From the NCBI GenBank assembly GCA_023053685.1, contig JALIGW010000032.1, forward strand, positions 3,837,279 through 3,901,278: DNA of 64,000 nt, written 5' to 3'. A program made the translations under genes and the position numbers. Of the stretch, positions 20,834-31,784 are shown one piece after another. Position 1 is the stretch's first letter; the number at the start of each line of letters is the position of its first letter. The DNA comes from Diadophis punctatus similis (taxonomy: Eukaryota > Chordata > Lepidosauria > Squamata > Dipsadidae). The notes beneath the pieces are model-generated. The model did no database searches and was not told where the DNA came from. It saw only the letters and a list, made by a program, of their open reading frames with translations.

Positions 20834-21070
20834 GCAATAGCAATAGCAATAGCACTTAGACTTATATACCGCTTCATAGTGCTTTCCAGCCCTCTCTAAG
20901 CGGTTTACAGAGTTCAGCATATTGCCCCCAACAATCTGGGTCCTCATTTTACCGACCTCAGAAGGATGGAAGGCTGAGTCAACCTTGAGCCTGGTGAGAT
21001 TTGAACAGCTGAACTGCTGAACTAGCAGTAGCCTGCAGTGCTGCATTTAACCACTGCGCCATCTCGGCTC
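20834..21070 (-). mobile_element. tRNA-derived SINE, GCTATT-tailed family
   Basis: Reverse copy from GCAATAGCAATAGC to CCACTGCGCCATCTCGGCTC, close to full length. Confidence 0.85.
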
Positions 21071-21288
21071 ATCCGTTGGGGAATCCACAAAGATGGGAGA
21101 CCATAGGATGGACTGGCCTACGGTTCCTAGCAGCGACATCTCACCAAAAGCCTCTGTTGACTGAAAATTATGACAGCCGTGCTACGAATTCCTTTGGATG
21201 GTGCCAGTTCAGGAAAAGCCAACTAGTGAATTACTACCGATAGAAAGGAATCTGAACAGTGGGGTCCATGGTGGTCTCTGAGTGTGGT

Positions 21289-21877
21289 GGTTTTCTTGAA
21301 GACGTTTCATTACCCAACCAGATAACCTCATTGGTGCTAGAAGGGACTGGCGGTTAGGAGGAGGAAGAAGGAGGAGGAAGAGGAAGAGGGAGGAGGAGGA
21401 GGAGGAGGAGGAGGAGGAGGAGGAGGAGGAGGAGGAAAGAAGAACAAAAAACAAAGAACAACAACAACAACAAAGAAGAACAACAAAGAAGAACAACAAA
21501 GAAGAACAAAGAAGAACAAGAAGAAGAAGAAGAAGAAGAAGAAGAAGGAGAAGGAGAAGGAGAAGGAGAAGAAGAAGAAGAAGAAGAAGAAGAAGAAGAA
21601 GAAGAAGAAGAAGAAGAAGAAGAAGAAGAACAAAGAACAAAGAAGAACAAAGAAGAAGAAAAAAGGAGGAGGAGAACAACAACAACAACAACAAAGAAAA
21701 ACAACAAGGAACAACAAAGAACAACAAAGAAGAACAACAAAGGAGAAGGAGGAGGAGGAGGAGGAGGAGGAGGAGGAGGAGGAGGAGGAGGAGGAGAAGA
21801 AGAAACAGAAGAAGAAAATGAAGAAGAAGAAGAAGAAGAAGAAGAAGAAGAAGAAGAAGAAGAAGAAGAAGAAGAAG

Positions 21878-21912
<35 letters not shown>

Positions 21913-22080
21913 AGAACAACAAAGAAGAACAACAAAGAAGAACAACAAAGAAGAACAACAAAGAAGAAGAAGGCAATGAAGACTGTGGGGTTCTTGATGC
22001 TCTCTGAGCTTGGTTGTTTTCTTGCAGGCATTTCATTACCCAGCTAGGTAACTTCATGCGCTCTAGAAGGGAGCAGGGTT
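21289..22080 (-). repeat. GAA/GAG/ACA trinucleotide array between hammerhead-like units
   Basis: A 620-bp array of GAA, GAG and AAC triplets (21356-21975) sits between two inverted units of the hammerhead-like repeat (21289-21350 and 21976-22080). This mirrors the (TCC)n spacer plus unit structure at 17865-18905, so it is probably a hugely expanded spacer. The long poly-Ser/Leu/Phe frames are artefacts. The left unit reads CCAAUGA in place of CUGAUGA, a damaged core. Confidence 0.8.
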
Positions 22081-22084
22081 TTGC

Positions 22085-22590
22085 TCTCTGCTTATACCGT
22101 ATACTAGAGTTGCCCTGTCCCCACTCATAAATCGAGGACTTCTTGTTATACAAATTCAAACATTGTCACTGTGAGCCTCCTTTTTTCCTGCACCACGGGG
22201 GGGAGGAAAATTAATGATCTTCCATTTATCTACTTTGCATCTTAGGCCCCATAAACTAATAAGGAGAAGAAAACATTTATCAATTGATACCATTAATTGA
22301 TGAATTCATTAATTGAAGATTTAAAATGTGGGTTTTAATTGGATCCTAAATTAGAGCCCGCCAAAAGGGCACTCTCGGATGGTCCCGCTGTTGATCCAGG
22401 CACATCCCTTGATTCATGGGCTCTCTTTAATGTGATTTTTTTAAAAAAGAATGAAGCTATTTGTCTTGGATGTTGAGTCAAGATAACTCCATTTCTACAG
22501 AACTTGGTGTTTTAAAGGTACTCTTGGAACTTCAGAATAAAGTTCTTTCTCTTTAAGATGAAGGGGTTTTTTATCCTCAAAAGCCCTGAA
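22085..22590. other. Non-repetitive AT-rich stretch, candidate conserved non-coding DNA
   Basis: It contains a run of ATTAATTGATGAATTCATTAA palindromic segments near 22280-22320 and TAATTGGATCC. No repeat family or exon was recognised. Confidence 0.4.
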
Positions 22591-22594
22591 AATT

Positions 22595-24755
22595 GGAGAG
22601 GAGTCCTTAGTGAACCTCTGGAGACATTTCAGCTTTGACAGCAGAAGGATACCTGTCCTTCACAGACAGAACCCGGGAAAAGCACCAGGTCCAGACAAGA
22701 TAACTCCTTCTTGCTTAAAAGTCTGTGCTGGCAAATTGGCCCCCATCTTCACCCAAATCTTCAACAAATCACTAGAGATATGCCATGTTCCTTCTTGCTT
22801 CAAACGCTCCACTATCATCCCAGTGCCGAAGAAGCCCTCCATCAAGGAACTGAAGGACTACAGACCAGTTGCTCTAACATCTGTAGTTATGAAAACCTTT
22901 GAAAGGCTAGTGATGTCCCACTTGAAAACCATCAGAGATCCACTGTTAGACCCCCTGCAATTTGCATACCGAGCAAATAGATCGACAGATGATGCTGTTA
23001 ATATGGCTCTGCACTACATCCTACAACATCTTGAATCTCCAAAGACCTACGCAAGGGTCCTCTTTGTAGACTTTAGTTCAGCATTCAACACCATCATACC
23101 GGACATTCTTCTAACTAAACTAAATCAGCTAGCGGTACCTGAACACACTTGTAAGTGGATCACAAGCTTCCTAACAGACAGGAAGCAGCAGGTGAAGCTA
23201 GGCAAAATCACATCAGATACCTGTACAATTAGCACAGGGCCCCCCAAGGCTGTGTGCTCTCACCACTTCTCTTCTCTCTATATACCAATGACTGCATCTC
23301 AAACGATCCATCTGTTAAACTACTGAAGTTTGCAGATGAAACAACAGTGATTGGCCTCATTCGAGACAACGATGAAACCGCATACAGACGGGAGGTTGAA
23401 CAACTAGTCTCGTGGTGCGACCGGAACAATCTGGAACTGAACACACTCAAAACCGTAGAAATGGTGGTAGACTTTAGGAGAAACCCACCCATCCTACCAC
23501 TTCTTACAATACTAGACAACACAGTATCAACAGTAGAGACCTTCAAATTTCTAGGTTCCATCATATCGTAAGACCTAAAATGGTCATCTAACATCAAAAA
23601 CGTCATCAAAAAAGCACAACAAAGAATGTTCTTTCTGCGCCAACTCAGGAAGCTCAAACTGCCCAAGGAGCTGCTGATACAGTTCTACAGAGGAATTATT
23701 GAGTCTGTCATCTGCACCTCTATAACTGTCTGGTTTGGTTCTGCAACCCAACAAGACAGACACAGACTTCAGAGGATAATCAGAACTGCAGAAAAAACAG
23801 TTACTGCCAACCTGCCTTCCATTGAGGACCTGTATACTGCACGGGTCAAAAAGAGGGCCGTGAAAATATTTACTGACCCCTCGCATCCTGGACATAAATT
23901 GCTTCAACTCCTACCCTCAAAACGACGCTATAGAGCACTGCACACCAAGACAACTAGACACAAGAACAGTTTTTTCCCAAACGCCATCACTCTGCTAAAC
24001 AAATAATTCCCTCACCACTGTCAAACTATTCACTAGGCTGCATTACTATTACTATTAGTCTTCTCATTGTTCCTATCACCCATCTCCTCCCACTTATGAC
24101 TGTATGACTGTAACTTGTTGCTTGTATCCTTACGATTTATATTCATATTGATTGTTTCCTGATTGCTTACTTGAACCCTATGACAACCATTCTTGACAAA
24201 TATATCTTTTCTTCTATGTACACTGAGAGCCTATGCCAGTGATGGCGAACCTTTTTTCCCTTGGGTGCCGAAAGTGCATGCGCGCATGCTATCGCACATG
24301 CGCGAGCGCCCACATCCATAATTCAATGCCTGGGGAGGGCGAAAACGGCCTCCCCCGCTCCCCCGGAGGCCCTCTGGAGGCCGGAAATGGCCCATTTCCC
24401 AACTTCTGGTGGGCCCGGTAGGCCCATTTTTCATCCTCCCCAGGCTCCAGAGGGTTCCCTGGAGCCTGGGGAGGGCAAAAACACCCTCCCCAGTCCCCCC
24501 GGAGGCCCTCTGGAAGCTGAAAACGCCCTCCCAGATCCTCCGTGCGAGCCAAAAATCAGCTGGCCGGCGCGCACATGCGTGCTGGAGCTGAGCTAGGCAA
24601 AGGCTCGTGTGCCGGCAGATATGGCTCCGCGTGCCACCTGTGGCACCCGTGCCATAGGTTCGCCATCACTGGCCTATGCACCAAAGACAAATTTCTTGTG
24701 TGTCCAATCACACTTGGCCAATAAAGAATTCTATTCTATTCTATTCTATTCTTCA
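22595..24755 (+). pseudogene. L3/CR1-type LINE with broken reverse transcriptase
   Basis: The RT domain starts near RRIPVLHRQNPGKAPGPDKI and proceeds through TIIPVPKKPSIKELKDYRPV, LQFAYRANRSTDDAVNMAL and VLFVDFSSAFNTIIP. A frameshift near 23245 (at the GPPKAVCSHHF region, normally GxPQGCVLSP) moves it to SLYTNDCISNDPSVKLLKFA. The catalytic box reads FADE rather than FADD, and a stop follows SIIS near 23570. The C-terminus VWFGSATQQDRHRLQRIIRT to FPNAITLLNK is open. The 3' UTR, split by a hAT MITE, ends CACTTGGCCAATAAAGAATTC then ATTCT repeats. This 3' end matches the snake L3 CR1 LINEs described as seeding microsatellites. Confidence 0.88.
24237..24671. mobile_element. hAT-type MITE (CAGTGATGGC family)
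   Basis: CAGTGATGGCGAACC and GGTTCGCCATCACTG are perfect inverted ends. A perfect 8-bp duplication, GCCTATGC, is at 24229-24236 and 24672-24679. It inserted into the LINE 3' UTR. The interior contains GGGGAGGGC-type internal repeats. Confidence 0.95.
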
Positions 24756-24834
24756 GACATCAAAGGCTTGTCTGGATCCAATTCAATTCCTCTGCAAGAG
24801 AGCAACCAATCCCACATATTCTATTCTATTAATA

Positions 24835-24890
24835 CTTATCTGTCTGACTGTCTGTCTGTCTGCCCATCCATCTATCTATCTACCTTCCTA

Positions 24891-24959
<69 letters not shown>

Positions 24960-25037
24960 ATCTATCATCTATCGATCGATCTATCATCCATCTTCCTTCC
25001 TTCCTATTATCTATCTATCATCCATCTTCCTTCCTTC

Positions 25038-25111
<74 letters not shown>

Positions 25112-25160
25112 ATCTATCTATCTATCATCCATCTTCCTTCCTTACTTCCAACTATCTGTC

Positions 25161-25218
<58 letters not shown>

Positions 25219-25256
25219 ATCCATCTTCCTTCCTTACTTACTTCCTACTATCTGTC

Positions 25257-25294
<38 letters not shown>

Positions 25295-25305
25295 ATCTGT
25301 CTATC

Positions 25306-25382
<77 letters not shown>

Positions 25383-25437
25383 ATATCATCCATCTTCCTT
25401 TCTTCCTTTCTATTATCTATCTATCTATCTATCTTTT

Positions 25438-25504
<67 letters not shown>

Positions 25505-25606
25505 CATCATTATCTATCTTCATCATTATCTATCTATATCTATCATCCATCTTCCTCCCTTCCTATTGTCTGTCTGTCTGTCTGTCTATCCCCTCTGTAT
25601 ATATCT

Positions 25607-25690
<84 letters not shown>
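24835..25690. repeat. (CTAT)n, (CTGT)n and (CT)n compound microsatellite
   Basis: Long CTAT blocks (GATA on the other strand) alternate with CTGT blocks and a recurring CATCCATCTTCCTTCCTTCC spacer, a higher-order unit of about 110-130 bp. It ends in about 80 bp of (CT)n. Confidence 0.95.
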
Positions 25691-25691
<1 letters not shown>

Positions 25692-25724
25692 CATCTTCCT
25701 TCTACCATTCTGATGAAAGGTACC

Positions 25725-26730
25725 AACTGGTTTTGTTGTGGAGAACGGAAGGATTTCTATTCTTTGCAGTCCTCTGGTTGTTAGCGCTCTTTCTGAGAGT
25801 CGTTGAGGCCTCTTGGAGATTTACCTATGTCCTTAGACTCACCTGAATACTTACCGTCCTTTCAGCATTTCCGAGAAGGCTCCACACCCATTTGCACTAT
25901 TGAGGTGACCTCGAGGGCACAGATGAACCTCCAAGTGGCCTCAACGACTCTCAGTGGAAGTACTAATGACCAGATGACTGCAAGGAATATAAATCTCACA
26001 AACTAACTATTAAGGAGTTATTGTGCTGTTAAGCACATACACAGCGAAATGTGTTGTAGTAATGGTGTTGCAGTTTGATATGAATGCTATTCAGTCAATA
26101 AACAGAATATCTTTAATATGTACAAAATATTTACTTGAATAGTAGCAAAGTTAAATAGGAAGTCCAAGTCATACACAGTTATTCAGTCAATGCAAAGTTT
26201 CTTCTTCTTGCCTATCTTTGTTTTAACTCACAAAGATTACAGCTATCACTCAATTCTATACTATCACAGATAGTTACTCTTCTTTTCACAGCAATTCCAC
26301 ACAGTCATAAAGTAATCTACTCATCAGTAAAGCAGCACAGAGAATCTTCAATCCGGAACACACCATCAAACACAACCACCAACCACAAACCATCAACCAT
26401 CAACCACCAACCACATTGAGCATGCTCTCTTGCTTGCTTATATAGTAATCATCCACAATGCATTTAAAGCAATATACACATAACAATGATTTGTGGCTTA
26501 ATCATATATTAACACACCCAATCGTTTGAACCGGGTTCTAACACTAACAATTAACCACAGCCTAATCAAGGAACTACCAAGACCATTCCCCACCAACAGT
26601 TACCAGCCAAGCCACTAACACGCAAACAGGAAACCCCGCTCCCTTCTAACACTGATGATGTTATCTAGCTGGGTCGTGAAACGTCTGCAGGAAACTCAAC
26701 CGAGCCCGCAATTACACAATCTGCTGCCGG
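25725..26730 (+). repeat. Fold-back repeat segments split by a solo LTR
   Basis: 25770-25990 contains an inverted pair, GAGAGTCGTTGAGGCC and GGCCTCAACGACTCTC, of the family also at 55095-55530. After the LTR, 26630-26700 is a hammerhead-like unit (CTAACACTGATGATGTTATC, GGGTCGTGAAACGTCTGCAG). Adjacency of the two families suggests that they belong to one element type. Confidence 0.5.
26008..26543 (-). mobile_element. Solo LTR, family B
   Basis: A 536-bp LTR in reverse orientation. In sense it begins TGTTAGAACCCGG, has a TACTATATAAGC promoter-like box, and ends TAACTCCTTAATA (terminal CA mutated). A perfect 5-bp duplication, CTAAC, is at 26003-26007 and 26544-26548. The sister copy is 31785-32311. 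The family could be gypsy or an endogenous retrovirus; no internal region is present. Confidence 0.85.
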
Positions 26731-26734
26731 CACA

Positions 26735-27336
26735 CAGAAGACAATTTGAACAATGGCTCAGTTGTTGGGATCAACCAAAGAGATCCAGTCTAGGAAGTTT
26801 TAATTGAGTCAATCCTGTAAAAAAAGGGGGGGCAAATTCCAGCTCGCTGGGTTCCTCCTTCGAAACAAAAACCAGAACTTCCCGCACAATCCTCAAGATC
26901 ACAAATTTCCCGGGGCCGAAGCTGCCGCTGCTGATGGAAATATAATGTTTTCCACTTCCAAAGGACCTGCTTAGAAAACCTTTCGCACATGCAATATTTA
27001 AAACCCGCACCAGCGCCTCCGAGCATGTATTTAGACTGCTCACGCGGTGCCAAAGCGGTTGATGTTTATATAGGTCAGGAGGGCAGTAAATTACCCGAAA
27101 AGAAAAAAGGAAACCAGGTTTATTGTGGCCAGCTGTGCTTTTGAACAGGCTATCGTGCAAAGCTTAAAAAAAAAAAAAGGATGCATTATAGGCCACCTCC
27201 GGGAGTTTTTTTCCAGCTTATTTGCCTCCGCCGGCATTTGCTTGTATAAATATGTCGTTTCCAAACATTTAAAAAGTCCAATAAAAAGTTCTTTTACTCT
27301 CTTGATGGCATCGTTTCTTGTACATATAAAGTATAG
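26735..27336. other. Non-repetitive stretch, candidate conserved non-coding DNA
   Basis: About 600 bp without repeats apart from an A-run. It carries a 129-codon minus-strand open frame (26771-27160) with no recognisable domain or splice signals. GTATTTAGACTGCTCACGCG and AGGTCAGGAGGGCAGTAAAT are typical of unique, possibly constrained, intronic DNA. Confidence 0.35.
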
Positions 27337-27486
27337 GATAGAGATAGATAGGTAGGTAGGTGGGTGGGTGGGAAGGAAGGAAGGAAGGAAGGAAGGAAGG
27401 AAGGAAGGAAGGAAGGAAGGAAGGAAGGAAGGAAGGAAGGAAGGAAGGAAGGAAGGAAGGAAGGAAGGAAGGAAGGAAGGAAGGAT

Positions 27487-27540
<54 letters not shown>
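27337..27540. repeat. (GGAA)n and (GATA)n microsatellite, left part
   Basis: GATA/GGTA/GGTG, then about 30 GGAA units, then about 14 GATA units up to the SINE at 27541. The same motifs resume beyond the SINE. Confidence 0.95.
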
Positions 27541-27770
27541 GCCGAGGTGGCGCAGCGGTTAAAGAGCAGTACTGCAGGCTACTTTAGGTGACTGATCATT
27601 TGAGTTCAGCTGTTCAAATCTCACCGGCTCAGGGTTGACTCAGCCTTCCATCCTTCCGAGGTAGGTAAAATGAGGACCCAGATTGTTGGGGGCAATGTAA
27701 ATATATACATTGCTTAATGGTGTAAACCACTTAGAGAGTCCTTGCACTATGAGGCGGTATATAAATATCA
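27541..27770 (+). mobile_element. tRNA-derived SINE, subfamily lacking the GCTATT tail
   Basis: GCCGAGGTGGCGCAGCGGTTAAA head with a body variant (GTAAATATATACATTGCTTA, GAGGCGGTATATAAATATCA) shared with 62931-63177 but not with the GCTATT-tailed copies. It lies between two GATA blocks, so it either inserted into one array or seeded the right-hand one. Confidence 0.85.
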
Positions 27771-27773
27771 CTA

Positions 27774-27831
<58 letters not shown>

Positions 27832-28055
27832 GGATGGATGGATGGATGGATGGATGGATGGATGGATGGATGGATGGATGGATGGATGGATGGATGGATG
27901 GATGGATGGGTGGGTGGGTGGGTGGGTGGGTGGGTGGGTGGGTAGGTAGGTAGGTAGGTAGGTAGGTAGGAAGGAAGGAAGGAAGGAAGGAAGGAAGGAA
28001 GGAAGGAAGGAAGGAAGGAAGGAAGGAAGGGAGAGAGAGAGAGAGATGATAGATA

Positions 28056-28092
<37 letters not shown>
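27771..28092. repeat. (GATA)(GATG)(GGTG)(GGTA)(GGAA)(GA) microsatellite
   Basis: A graded series of tetranucleotide blocks, each one substitution from the previous. This suggests successive expansion of mutated units. Confidence 0.95.
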
Positions 28093-28093
<1 letters not shown>

Positions 28094-28149
28094 TATAAAC
28101 GTGATATGTACAAGAAATGCAAATATACAATGCCATCAAAAGAATAAAA

Positions 28150-28375
28150 GAATTGAAATGGAAATGGGCAGGTGGGCCAAGGCAGTCATAGAATGGACCC
28201 CTCTCTATCAAAAGCATCCACGAAAAAGACCTCAAACAAGATGGAGCGACCACATCAGCAAGTACAGCGAGCCCAATTGACAAAAGAAAGCTCAGGACCG
28301 CATGGGTTAGAAATATGTGGAGGAAGCTTTCATCCTGCAGTGGAGAGACAATGGTTAAAAGGATGATACATACTG
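28150..28375 (+). pseudogene. Non-LTR retrotransposon C-terminal remnant
   Basis: The plus strand reads [36 protein letters not shown], stop, QKKAQDRMG, stop, [14 protein letters not shown]. The W..RW.D.I...AQDR..W....EAY..QW pattern closes many RTE-like or related LINE ORFs. Two in-frame stops. The clade is uncertain. Confidence 0.55.
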
Positions 28376-28403
28376 TACATAAATACAAGTATGTACTGTA
28401 AGA

Positions 28404-28405
<2 letters not shown>

Positions 28406-28466
<61 letters not shown>
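28406..28466. repeat. (GT)n microsatellite
   Basis: About 30 GT units, followed by CCAGCCAGCCAGCCAGC. Confidence 0.95.
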
Positions 28467-28467
<1 letters not shown>

Positions 28468-28494
28468 CATACATTACATCCAGCCAGCCAGCCA

Positions 28495-29070
28495 GCCAGC
28501 GGTGGCTCAGTGGCTAAGACGCTGAGCTTGTCGATCAGAAAGGTCGGCAGTTTGGCGGTTCGAATCCCTAGCGCCGCGTAACGGAGTGAGTTCCCGTTAC
28601 TTGTCCCAGCTTCTGCCAACCTAGCAGTTCGAAAGCACGTAAAAATGCAAGTAGAAAAATAGGGACCACCTTTGGTGGGAAGGTAATAGCACTTTACTTA
28701 TATACCGCTTCATAGTGCTTTACAGCACTCTCTAAGCGGTTTACAGAGTTCAGCATATTGCCCCCAACAATCTGGGTCCTCATTTTACCCACCTCGGAAG
28801 GATGGAAGGCTGAGTCAACCTTGAGCCTAGTGAGATTTGAACAGCTGAACTGCTAAACTAGCAATCAGCTGAAGGTCGCAATGCTGCTTTTAACCACTGC
28901 GCTATCTCAGCAGCCTTCTGTGCACCTTCGGCGTTTAGTCATGCCGGCCACATGACCACGGAGACGTCTTCGGACAGCGCTGGCTCTCCGGCTTAGAAAC
29001 GGAGATGAGCACTGTCCCCTAGAGTCAGGAACGACTAGCACATATGTGTGAGGGGAACCTTTACCTTTAA
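28495..29070 (+). mobile_element. Second tRNA-derived SINE family, split by another SINE
   Basis: Head GGTGGCTCAGTGGCTAAGAC (A-box) and GGCGGTTCGAATCCC (B-box). The body is CCAGCTTCTGCCAACCTAGC and, after the insertion, AGTCATGCCGGCCACATGAC, GGCTTAGAAACGGAGATGAG and GAACCTTTACCTTTA. A reverse GCTATT-family SINE occupies about 28687-28915. This body type is widespread in lizards and snakes; I am unsure of its formal name. Confidence 0.8.
28687..28915 (-). mobile_element. tRNA-derived SINE nested in another SINE
   Basis: AATAGCACTTTACTTATATACC to CCACTGCGCTATCTCAGC, with the normal family body. It separates the two halves of the host SINE. Confidence 0.85.
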
Positions 29071-29085
29071 TGTATGTAGGTTATA

Positions 29086-29175
<90 letters not shown>

Positions 29176-29194
29176 AGGGAGGGAGGGAGGGAGG

Positions 29195-29258
<64 letters not shown>
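29086..29258. repeat. (GT)n/(GA)n/(GGGA)n microsatellite
   Basis: About 28 GT units pass into GA repeats that enclose a GGGA block. Confidence 0.95.
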
Positions 29259-29259
<1 letters not shown>

Positions 29260-29262
<3 letters not shown>

Positions 29263-30110
29263 GTGTGAAGGGATCCTGCCAGGGGAACAGTCAGATAAGA
29301 GACCACATAGCCCACAGCTGCATAAGGGGCAAAGCGAGAGACTCAGGAGGGACCTGCACTCTAAGTTCTCAGGCTGTAAAGGAGTATTTCTCCAAAATAC
29401 TCTTTTCCTGACACCCAAGGCATCTACCAGGAGTTGAATTCAGGGCTGCCTAGTTTAATAATCACCTGCTAATCTGTGGAAGGCTCTCCCTACCCTTGTT
29501 TATATCTTTTGGACACATAAAACAGAAATGAGGAAGGAAGCGTCCTGTCACAGTTATCGGCACATGCAAAAGTTGTATTTTTTATCCCTCCAGGGTCAGC
29601 CCCAGAATATTTTTGCTTCTTTTCATAACCAGGCAGTCCTGGACTTACCACCATTTATTTAAGGACCCTTCAAAAGTGACAGCTTGGAAGCCTCGAGGGT
29701 TTCCATCCGTCAAAACAAGGTAGAGACAACGGGTCAGATTGGAAGGGTTAAATAAATCCCGGCTATCTGAAATAAATGCCTCCGTTGACTAAACTTTGAA
29801 AACGCCTGGGACGGCCGTTCCCTTGTCTGCTCTTGTCAGCCTCCCCTGCTCCTTGCACGCCAGAGATCCACTCGCAGGTAGTTAATAGGGAAGGATGAGC
29901 ATAAATATATCCCATTTGTGTCAAGAGTATGTTTGTCATGTTCCAGACAAATCAGGCTCTAATTAGCTCAGTCAGTTCCGTCCGTATTATCCTTTCGGTC
30001 TACGTGGAGTTGTTAAAGCCAGGGAAATACGAGACTACGCAGACTTCAAGGATGGGAGGAAGATGTCAGAAGGTTATTAAGTGCAGCTGGTACATGAAGT
30101 TGCAACGTCT
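29260..30110. other. Mostly unique sequence with a mariner-type remnant
   Basis: 29632-29690 (CAGGCAGTCCTGGACTTACC) is a truncated mariner-type MITE end. The rest shows no repeat family or exon. The segment near 29890-30050 (GACAAATCAGGCTCTAATTAGC) is non-repetitive. Confidence 0.4.
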
Positions 30111-30114
30111 AGGG

Positions 30115-30262
30115 CAGTGGTTCTCAACCTCTGGGTCGCGACCCCTTTGGGGGTCGAACGCCTAAGACAGTGTTTCTCAACCTTGGCAGTTTGAAGATGT
30201 GTGGACTTCAACTCCCAGAATTCCACAGCCAGCAACGCGTGCCATAGGTTCACCATCACGGT
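30115..30262. mobile_element. Mosaic of three hAT-type MITE ends
   Basis: CAGTGGTTCTCAACCTCTGG with GTCGCGACCCC; then CAGTGTTTCTCAACCTTGGC and ACTTCAACTCCCAGAATTCC; then GTGCCATAGGTTCACCATCAC, the right end of the CAGTGATGGC family. Three ends of different families lie in about 150 bp. Confidence 0.65.
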
Positions 30263-31158
30263 TCTAGTCAAACACCCTGCTTAGGCAGGAAACCCTACAC
30301 CACTTCAGACAAATGGTTATCCAATATCTTCTTAAAAACTTCCAGTGTTGGAACATTCACAAGTTCTGGAGGCAAGCTGTTCCACTGGTTAATTGTTCTA
30401 ACCGTCAGGAAATTTCTCTTTATTTCTAAGTAGCTTCTCTCCTTGTTTAGTTTCCACCCGTTGCTTCTTGTCCTGCCTTCAGGTGCTTTGGAGAAGAGCT
30501 TGAGTCCTAAGTCTGTTCAAGCTGAGCCCATGGAGAACATAGAATAATAGAGCTAGAAGAAACCTTGGAGGTCTTCTAATCCAACCTCCATATCATTTCA
30601 GACAAGTGACTGTCCAGTCTCTTCTTAAAAACTTCCAGTGTTTGGAGCATTTACAACTTCTGGAGGCAAATTGTTCTACCGGTTAATTGTCCTAACTGTC
30701 AGGAAATTTCTCCTGAGTTCTAGGTTGCTTCTCTCCTTGATTAGTTTCCACCCATTGTTTCTTGTCCTGCCTTCAGGTGCTTTGGAGAATAGCTTGACCT
30801 CCCCCCCTCTTCTTTGTGGCAACCCCTGAGATATTGGAACACTGCTATCATGTCACCCCTAGTCCTTCTTTTCATTAAACTAGACATACCCAGTTCCTGC
30901 AACCGTTCTTCATATGTTTCAGCCTCCAGTCCCCTAATCATCTTCATTGCTCTTCTCTGCACTCTTTCCAGAGTCTCCACATCTTTTTTACATCGTGGTG
31001 ACCAAAACTGAATGCAGTCTTCCAAGTGTGGCCTTACCAAGGCATTATAAAGTGGTATTAACACTTCGCGTGATCTTGATTCTGTCCCTGTGTTGATGAA
31101 CCCTGGGACAGCGTTGGCTTTTTTGGCCGCTGCAGCGCATGGCTGGCTCATATTTGGT
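30262..31158 (-). pseudogene. Two antisense CR1 LINE fragments
   Basis: 30262-30505 and 30538-31158 each start at a CR1 3' UTR and run into ORF2. The second, on the minus strand, is largely open: [36 protein letters not shown] and [21 protein letters not shown] mariner-type end (31160-31212) follows. Confidence 0.8.
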
Positions 31159-31214
31159 GACACTGTAAATCCGAACGGTCACTAAACGAATGGTTGTATG
31201 TCGAGGACTAGGGA

Positions 31215-31784
31215 AACACTCCTTGCAGCTCAGCTAGAATGAGACAGGAGATGTGAGTCCCCCTTCTTCCATTGTGGTGTCCCCCACAATAAAATAATCC
31301 CCTTTCTCATTCTCTTGGATCCTGCGCTAAAGCTAGGAGAGAAACGTTTGGGCTATAAATTCACAGTGTATAATTTATAAAGCTGCTATTGCAAATGATA
31401 AATGCTCCGAAGGCTAATTTATATTTTGAAAAGCTACCTTCGAAAGGAAGCTGCCTGCCCACGCCATTCATCACCCATCGTCCTGCGCTGCCTCGCGCCA
31501 GCAATGGAGACCATGAACGGGACTTGGGCCTGAGAACGTTAGGACCGCACGGTCTTCACCCAAGAGATATTTAGTAAGGTTCTTCTTAGGTCTCACTTTT
31601 AGATGGACAGTTACACAGGTACATATAATACTCCTACGTGCATGCCTACTCCCTTGACCAGGGTTTTGGCTGTGTTAAACTCTTGCCTTTTAAGTCCCTG
31701 TTGTATCACTTTAGCCACTTAGGAAACTTCAACAGGCTGAAATCTGCATAAATTATATTCCTCATTATCGTTTTGGGTGACGGG
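31215..31784. other. Non-repetitive stretch, candidate conserved non-coding DNA
   Basis: About 570 bp with AT-rich blocks (CACAGTGTATAATTTATAAAG, CAAATGATAAATGC) and no repeat family. The solo LTR inserted at its right edge. Confidence 0.4.

Noticed and set aside
21209..22159. Long frames of poly-Leu, poly-Phe and poly-Ser
   Set aside because: Trinucleotide array; all three minus frames are open for the same reason.
26771..27160. Host exon of 129 codons
   Set aside because: No recognisable domain, no splice pair and no repeated family; more likely chance in unique DNA.
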